Source: CAZSNH01 sp052388455
GTDB taxonomy: Bacteria > Pseudomonadota > Alphaproteobacteria > Rhizobiales > Hyphomicrobiaceae
NCBI GenBank assembly: GCA_052388455.1
Contig: JBQTIA010000029.1
Location: forward strand, 1-16,175
Direction: 5' to 3'
DNA: 16,175 nt
Shown here: one piece after another, positions 12,168 through 16,175 of the stretch
Layout: every line of letters begins with the position of its first letter
Position numbering within the stretch: the first letter of the stretch is position 1
Position numbers and translations under genes: made by a program
Notes under the pieces: generated by a model
What the model was told of the DNA's origin: nothing
The model's database searches: none
What the model saw: the letters and a program-made list of their open reading frames with translations, nothing else

Positions 12168-14006
12168 TCACGCCTCCATCGCCTCCAGCTCGTCGATCAT
12201 CCCTTCGATGACGCGCAGACCCTTGTTCCAGAATTCGGGGTCGCGGGCGTCGAGGCCGAAGGGTTTGAGCAGCTCGGAATGATGCTTCGAGCCGCCGGCT
12301 TCGAGCATGGCGAAGTATTTCTTCACGAACCCGGGATGCGCCTCGCTGTAGAGCCCATAGAGCGAGTTCACGAGGCAGTCGCCGAACGCATAGGCGTAGA
12401 CGTAGAACGGCGAATTGATGAAGTGCGGGATGTACGTCCAGAACACCTCATAGCCGGGTTTCAGCTCGATCGCCGGCCCGAGGCTTTCGCGCTGCACGTC
12501 CATCCAGAAGCCGTTGATGTCTTCGCTCGTCAGCTCGCCCTTGCGCCGCGCCTCATGCACCTTGCGCTCGAAAGTATAGAAGGCGATCTGGCGTACGACG
12601 GTGTTGAGCATGTCCTCGACTTTGCCGGCGATCATCGCCTTCTTTTCTCGCCGATCCTTCGTCTCCGCCAGCAGCGCCTTGAAAGTCAGCATCTCGCCGA
12701 ACACCGACGCGGTCTCGGCGAGCGTCAGCGGCGTCGGCGCCAGCAGCGGTCCCTGGGCGCGGGCCAGCATCTGGTGCACGCCGTGACCGAGCTCGTGCGC
12801 CAGCGTCATGACATCGCGTGGCTTGCCGAGGTAATTCATCAGCACGTAGGGGTGCACGCTCGGCACGGTCGAGGCCGAGAACGCGCCGTGCGCCTTGCCC
12901 TCGCGCACCGGTGCGTCGATCCAGCCGTGATCGAAGAACTGCTTCGCAATCGTCCGCATCTCCGGGGCGAACGCACCGTAGGCGTCGAGCACGATGTCCT
13001 CCGCCTCGCGCCAGGAGATGATGCGCTCCGGCTTGTCGGGCAGCGGCGCGTTGCGGTCCCAGTGGGCGAGGCGCTTCCTGCCGAGCCATTTCGCTTTCAT
13101 CGCATAGTAGCGGTGGGAGAGCTTCGGGTACGAGGCGCGCACCGAGGCGACGAGCGCATCGACGACGGGCGCCTCGACGCGGTTCGACAGGTGGCGGCCG
13201 TCGGCGACGTCCTTGAAGCCGTGCCAGCGGTCGGAAATCTCCTTGTCCTTGGCGAGCGTGTTGGTCAGCAGCGTGAACAGCCGCAGGTTCTCCTTGAACA
13301 CAACCGCCAGCGCCTCGGCGGCGGCCTTGCGCTTTTTCTCGTCAGGCTCCGACAGGCGGTTCAGCACGTGCTCGAGCGACAGGAGGTCTTTTTCACCCTT
13401 CACGTCGAAGCGCAGCCCCGACATCGTCTCGCTGAAGAGCCGCGTCCAGGCGCCCCGCCCGGTCTGGCTCTTTTCCAGGAACAGCGTCTCGGTTTTTTCG
13501 TCGAGCTGGAAGGGCTTCTCTTTTCGCAGGTCGTCGAACCAGGGCTTGTAGCGGACGAGCGCCTTGTGCCCCAGCGCCGCGGCCAGAACGTCGTCGTCGA
13601 TTTTATTCAGCTCGATCTCGAAAAAGACGAGTTCGCTCGACGTTCGCGTCAGCTCCTCGGACACGTCACCGTAGAATTTGGCGCGCGCGGGATCGGTCTG
13701 GTGGGCGGCATAGAGCAGCCCGGCATAGGAGCCGAGCTTGCCCATAAGGTCGGAGAGCTTTTCGTAGGATTTGACCATCTCGGCCAGCTTGGCGCCGTCG
13801 CGCGCGATTGCTGCGAGCTTGCCCTTGGCGGCATCGCGGATGCGCGCCGCCTCCCTGGCCGCCGCCGCCAGATCGCGCTTCACCTCGGGCGCGTCCATCG
13901 CGGTGTAGAGATCGCCGAGGTTCCACACCGGCATCGGTCCGAGCGTATCGGCGACCTTCACCGTGACCGACGTTTCCTTGCGGGCGGGCGCAACCTTCGA
14001 TGCCAT
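12168..14006 (-). CDS. pepF: M3 family oligoendopeptidase F (PepF-like)
   Basis: A cytoplasmic zinc metallopeptidase that cuts short peptides, by family knowledge. The 612-residue length is normal for the PepF clade. The zinc site HELGH is at residues 404-408 in TLAHELGHGVHQM, with Glu431 in LAETASVFGEM as third ligand. The N-terminal two-thirds form the helical PepF/M3 N-domain, rich in Lys and Ala helices. The family stretch WTYIPHFINSPFYVYAYAFG lies near the C-terminus, followed by a helix ending IDELEAMEA. Nothing essential is missing. The ATG at 14006 begins MASKVAP; the frame's own neighbour evidence gives no other start. It converges with the TPR gene and is divergent from the sigma-54 regulator, with 350 bases between. 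Long open frames on its complementary strand are shadows of high GC. Confidence 0.93.
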   Translation of the reverse strand: MASKVAPARKETSVTVKVADTLGPMPVWNLGDLYTAMDAPEVKRDLAAAAREAARIRDAAKGKLAAIARDGAKLAEMVKSYEKLSDLMGKLGSYAGLLYAAHQTDPARAKFYGDVSEELTRTSSELVFFEIELNKIDDDVLAAALGHKALVRYKPWFDDLRKEKPFQLDEKTETLFLEKSQTGRGAWTRLFSETMSGLRFDVKGEKDLLSLEHVLNRLSEPDEKKRKAAAEALAVVFKENLRLFTLLTNTLAKDKEISDRWHGFKDVADGRHLSNRVEAPVVDALVASVRASYPKLSHRYYAMKAKWLGRKRLAHWDRNAPLPDKPERIISWREAEDIVLDAYGAFAPEMRTIAKQFFDHGWIDAPVREGKAHGAFSASTVPSVHPYVLMNYLGKPRDVMTLAHELGHGVHQMLARAQGPLLAPTPLTLAETASVFGEMLTFKALLAETKDRREKKAMIAGKVEDMLNTVVRQIAFYTFERKVHEARRKGELTSEDINGFWMDVQRESLGPAIELKPGYEVFWTYIPHFINSPFYVYAYAFGDCLVNSLYGLYSEAHPGFVKKYFAMLEAGGSKHHSELLKPFGLDARDPEFWNKGLRVIEGMIDELEAMEA

Positions 14007-14356
14007 GCTCGTCTCCAGATCGGTTCAATCCCCGGGCGGACCGGCACGATGCACCCGCTCCGACGTACGCCCCGGAAAAGCCGTTTAGCGGCATTCGCAG
14101 CCGGTCCCAAGGGCTTTCGCCAGCAAGCGGTCGACGCCTTACATCAGATGAGGCGTCGCGGCGTCGAGGACAAGGCGCCGAACCCGACACGCTTAGCCTC
14201 CCGCATGACAAAAGCATCAGCCTGGGCTTTTCCGCAACGAACCGTTTACCCTTGTAGGGCAATCTTCGACGCGTTGAGTGAGCCCATTCTGAAGGTGTGT
14301 CCCTGTTCGGGATGACCGCCGGGCTCGTGTTCCAGTCGTGTACGTGTCGAGTGTCC
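14007..14356. other. Divergent intergenic region, pepF to response regulator
   Basis: 350 bases with no gene supported. It must hold promoters for both flanking genes, but no clear -35/-10 or -24/-12 pair stands out. Two small structures are visible: CGACGCCT (14132-14139) with AGGCGTCG (14151-14158) around an 11-base loop, and CCCT-TGT-AGGG (14249-14259). A GGTTCAATCCC stretch near 14031 resembles a tRNA T-loop but has no tRNA around it. Confidence 0.5.
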
Positions 14357-15865
14357 ATGCCCAAGCGTATTCTCGTCGTCGATGACGATCCGGCCCAGCG
14401 CCGCATTCTCGAAGAAACCATCAAGCGGATGGGCTTCGAGACCAAGACTGCCAATTCCGGCGAACAGACGCTGCAGCTCCTCGAAGGGCCCGATCGCGAA
14501 ACGATCAGCCTCGTGCTGCTCGATCTCGTGATGCCCGGCGTCGACGGCATGGCCGTTCTCGCCCGTCTCAACACCAAGCCGGGCACGCCGCCGATCATCG
14601 TGCAGACGGCGCACGGCAGCATCGATGCCGCCATCAACGCCATGCGCGCTGGCGCCGTCGATTTCGTCATCAAGCCTGCCAGCCCCGAGCGCCTCGAGGT
14701 TTCGATCAAGAGTGCGCTGAAGCTCGAAGCGCTCGCAGGCGAAATCACCCGCATCAAAAAGAAGAATGAGGGTACGCTCACCTTCAACGAGCTGATCGTG
14801 CGCGGCGAAGGCATGCAGCGCGTGATCTCGCTCGGCAAGCGCGCCGCGGCCTCGAACATCCCCGTGCTGATCGAAGGAGAATCGGGCGTCGGCAAGGAGC
14901 TGATCGCGCGCGCCATCCAGGGCGAGAGCGAGCGCGCCGGCAAGCCGTTCGTCACCGTCAACTGCGGCGCCATCCCCGAAAATCTGGTCGAGAGCATCCT
15001 CTTCGGTCACGAGAAGGGCTCCTTCACCGGCGCCTCGGAAAAGCGCATCGGCAAATTCCAGGAGGCGGACGGCGGCACACTCTTCCTCGACGAGATCGGC
15101 GAGTTGCCGCTCGACGCGCAGGTGAAGCTGCTGCGTGCGCTGCAGGAAGGCGAGATCGATCCGGTCGGCGCGAAAAAGCCGGTCAAGGTCAACTTCCGGC
15201 TGATCTCGGCCACCAATCGCGACATGATCCAGCGCGTGAAGGACGGCAAATTCCGCGAGGATCTCTACTACCGCCTGAACGTGTTCCCGATCTGGGTGCC
15301 GCCACTGCGCGAGCGCGCCGACGACATCCCGGAGCTGGCCCGCCACTTCATCGCGCGCTTCGCCGCCGAGGAAGGCAAGCGCATCAACGGACTCGCCGAT
15401 CAGGCCATGCGCCTCGTCACGGCCTACAACTGGCCGGGTAACGTCCGCCAGCTCGAAAACGCCGTGTTCCGCGCCGTGGTGCTGGCCGACGGCCCCGAAC
15501 TGACGGTCTCCGAGTTCCCCCAGATCGCCGCCCACGTCGACGGCTTCACGGCCGAAATTCCGGCCGCGCCGACGGCCCTGCAGAAGCAGCCGGCCTACAC
15601 CGGGCCGGCCGGCCTCGGCGCCGAGGACACGATCCCGCAGACCATCGAGGTTCGGGGAGCGAACGGCCAGGGCGCCATCGGCATTCCGGCGATCACCGAG
15701 GCCGGCGAGGTGCGCCGCCTCGAGGACATCGAGGCCGACATGATCCGCCTCGCACTCGGGCGCTACCGCGGCCACATGACGGAGGTCGCCAAGCGGCTCA
15801 ACATCGGCCGCTCGACGCTCTATCGCAAAATGCAGGAATACGGTCTGGAGCCACGCGTCCAATAG
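14357..15865 (+). CDS. Sigma-54-dependent response regulator, NtrC type
   Basis: A 502-residue activator of sigma-54 RNA polymerase. The receiver domain (about 3-120) has acidic Asp9-11, phospho-acceptor Asp56 in LLDLVMPG, Thr84 and Lys106. The AAA+ domain (about 145-385) has Walker A GESGVGKE (174-181), the sigma-54 loop GSFTGA (221-226, usually GAFTGA), Walker B GGTLFLDEIGELP (239-251) and the NWPGNVRQLEN segment. A linker of about 70 residues rich in Pro, Ala and Gly leads to a Fis-type helix-turn-helix (TEVAKRLNIGRSTLYRKMQEYG, about 475-496, here split as two helices). The ATG at 14357 starts MPKRILVVDD, as receivers do; 20 upstream in-frame residues from 14297 show no similarity. No histidine kinase gene is in the window, so its signal and targets are unknown. 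Confidence 0.93.
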   Translation: MPKRILVVDDDPAQRRILEETIKRMGFETKTANSGEQTLQLLEGPDRETISLVLLDLVMPGVDGMAVLARLNTKPGTPPIIVQTAHGSIDAAINAMRAGAVDFVIKPASPERLEVSIKSALKLEALAGEITRIKKKNEGTLTFNELIVRGEGMQRVISLGKRAAASNIPVLIEGESGVGKELIARAIQGESERAGKPFVTVNCGAIPENLVESILFGHEKGSFTGASEKRIGKFQEADGGTLFLDEIGELPLDAQVKLLRALQEGEIDPVGAKKPVKVNFRLISATNRDMIQRVKDGKFREDLYYRLNVFPIWVPPLRERADDIPELARHFIARFAAEEGKRINGLADQAMRLVTAYNWPGNVRQLENAVFRAVVLADGPELTVSEFPQIAAHVDGFTAEIPAAPTALQKQPAYTGPAGLGAEDTIPQTIEVRGANGQGAIGIPAITEAGEVRRLEDIEADMIRLALGRYRGHMTEVAKRLNIGRSTLYRKMQEYGLEPRVQ

Positions 15866-16175
15866 GCAGGTCTTCTCTCCGGAATTCCCCTCGAACGCCC
15901 TCAAGCCCGCACTCTGCACCAGAACACGGCCGCGACGGAGGTGAATTCGACGGTACGCCAGGAGAAGCGCGCGGGTCGATGCCGTCGCATCGGACAAGCG
16001 TTTCGACGCCGCGTGGCGTCAAATTCACCCCACCCGTCTTGGCGAAGTCAAGCTTCGCTTGGACAGGGTCGCACGCCCGTGGCCGCCCACGGCGACGAAT
16101 GGCTCAACCGTAGGCAAAGCTACGCTATTCGCCATTCGTCGCCGTGGATCGGCTCACGTTCGCGCGATCGCGGTC
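15866..16175. other. Intergenic region rich in inverted repeats
   Basis: 310 bases to the window edge with no gene supported. It holds GGTGAATTCGACG (15940-15952) facing CGTCAAATTCACC (16017-16029), 12 of 13 paired; CGATGC-CGTC-GCATCG (15977-15992); GACGCC-GCGT-GGCGTC (16005-16020 by stem order just before the AAATTCACC arm); GCGAAG/CTTCGC (16042-16058); and the long palindrome listed separately. None has a T-run typical of a terminator. Confidence 0.5.
16087..16147. repeat. Perfect 17-bp inverted repeat with nested hairpin
   Basis: CCACGGCGACGAATGGC (16087-16103) is mirrored exactly by GCCATTCGTCGCCGTGG (16131-16147). The 27-base loop holds its own stem CGTAG (16109-16113) / CTACG (16120-16124). 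An alternative stem CGTGG (16078-16082) / CCACG (16087-16091) competes with the left arm. It looks like a REP- or MITE-like dispersed palindrome; no flanking target duplication can be read. Confidence 0.65.

Noticed and set aside
14025..14045. GGTTCAATCCC resembling a tRNA T-loop
   Set aside because: No acceptor, D or anticodon arm can be drawn around it, and it lies next to the pepF start.
12279..14315. A 678-residue open frame on the plus strand opposite pepF
   Set aside because: It is rich in Arg, His, Leu and Glu with no domain pattern, lies antisense to a convincing M3 peptidase with an intact HELGH site, and is expected from codon bias in GC-rich DNA.
14246..15997. A 583-residue open frame on the minus strand opposite the response regulator
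   Set aside because: It has low-complexity Asp/Arg/Ala composition and is antisense to a gene with every NtrC motif intact.

Overview
The window looks like a chromosomal segment of a GC-rich alphaproteobacterium, most likely of the order Hyphomicrobiales (Rhizobiales). The basis is the trpG-trpD-trpC-moaC-moeA-lexA gene order, which is typical of that order, together with a GAAC-N7-GAAC (equivalently GTTC-N7-GTTC) SOS box upstream of lexA. No species is claimed.

Layout. 1-148: two palindromic elements, then trpG (149-763) and trpD (830-1864). 1865-3639: an insertion that splits the trp cluster. It holds an FkbM-type methyltransferase gene broken by one in-frame TAG (1901-2557, with the tail continuing in frame to 2737), and on the opposite strand a HigBA-like toxin-antitoxin pair (3509-2851) with its own promoter and direct-repeat operator. 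3640-4428: trpC. 4429-5062: a long hairpin repeat, a bidirectional terminator and a small Lys/Ala-rich two-repeat protein on the minus strand. 5063-6759: the molybdenum cofactor genes moaC and moeA, 5 bases apart. 6906-7946: a GSU2403-type nucleotidyltransferase-fold gene preceded by a perfect 13-bp palindrome. 8123-8824: lexA with its SOS box. 9087-11984: an accessory patch with less GC-biased codon use, holding a small zinc-ribbon protein and a large TPR-alpha/beta-hydrolase fusion. 14006-12168: M3-family oligoendopeptidase on the minus strand. 14357-15865: a NtrC-type sigma-54 response regulator. 15866-16175: non-coding DNA rich in inverted repeats.

How the genes work together. TrpG, TrpD and TrpC catalyse or support the chorismate-to-indole-glycerol-phosphate part of tryptophan synthesis. 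MoaC and MoeA catalyse an early and a late step of molybdenum cofactor synthesis. LexA is the SOS repressor. The FkbM gene, the toxin-antitoxin pair, the nucleotidyltransferase gene and the zinc-ribbon/TPR-hydrolase pair look like accessory genes lodged in gaps of this otherwise conserved cluster.

The best candidates for undescribed biology are the TPR-hydrolase fusion with its zinc-ribbon neighbour, and the nucleotidyltransferase gene with its palindromic operator. Neither can be called a defined system from sequence alone.
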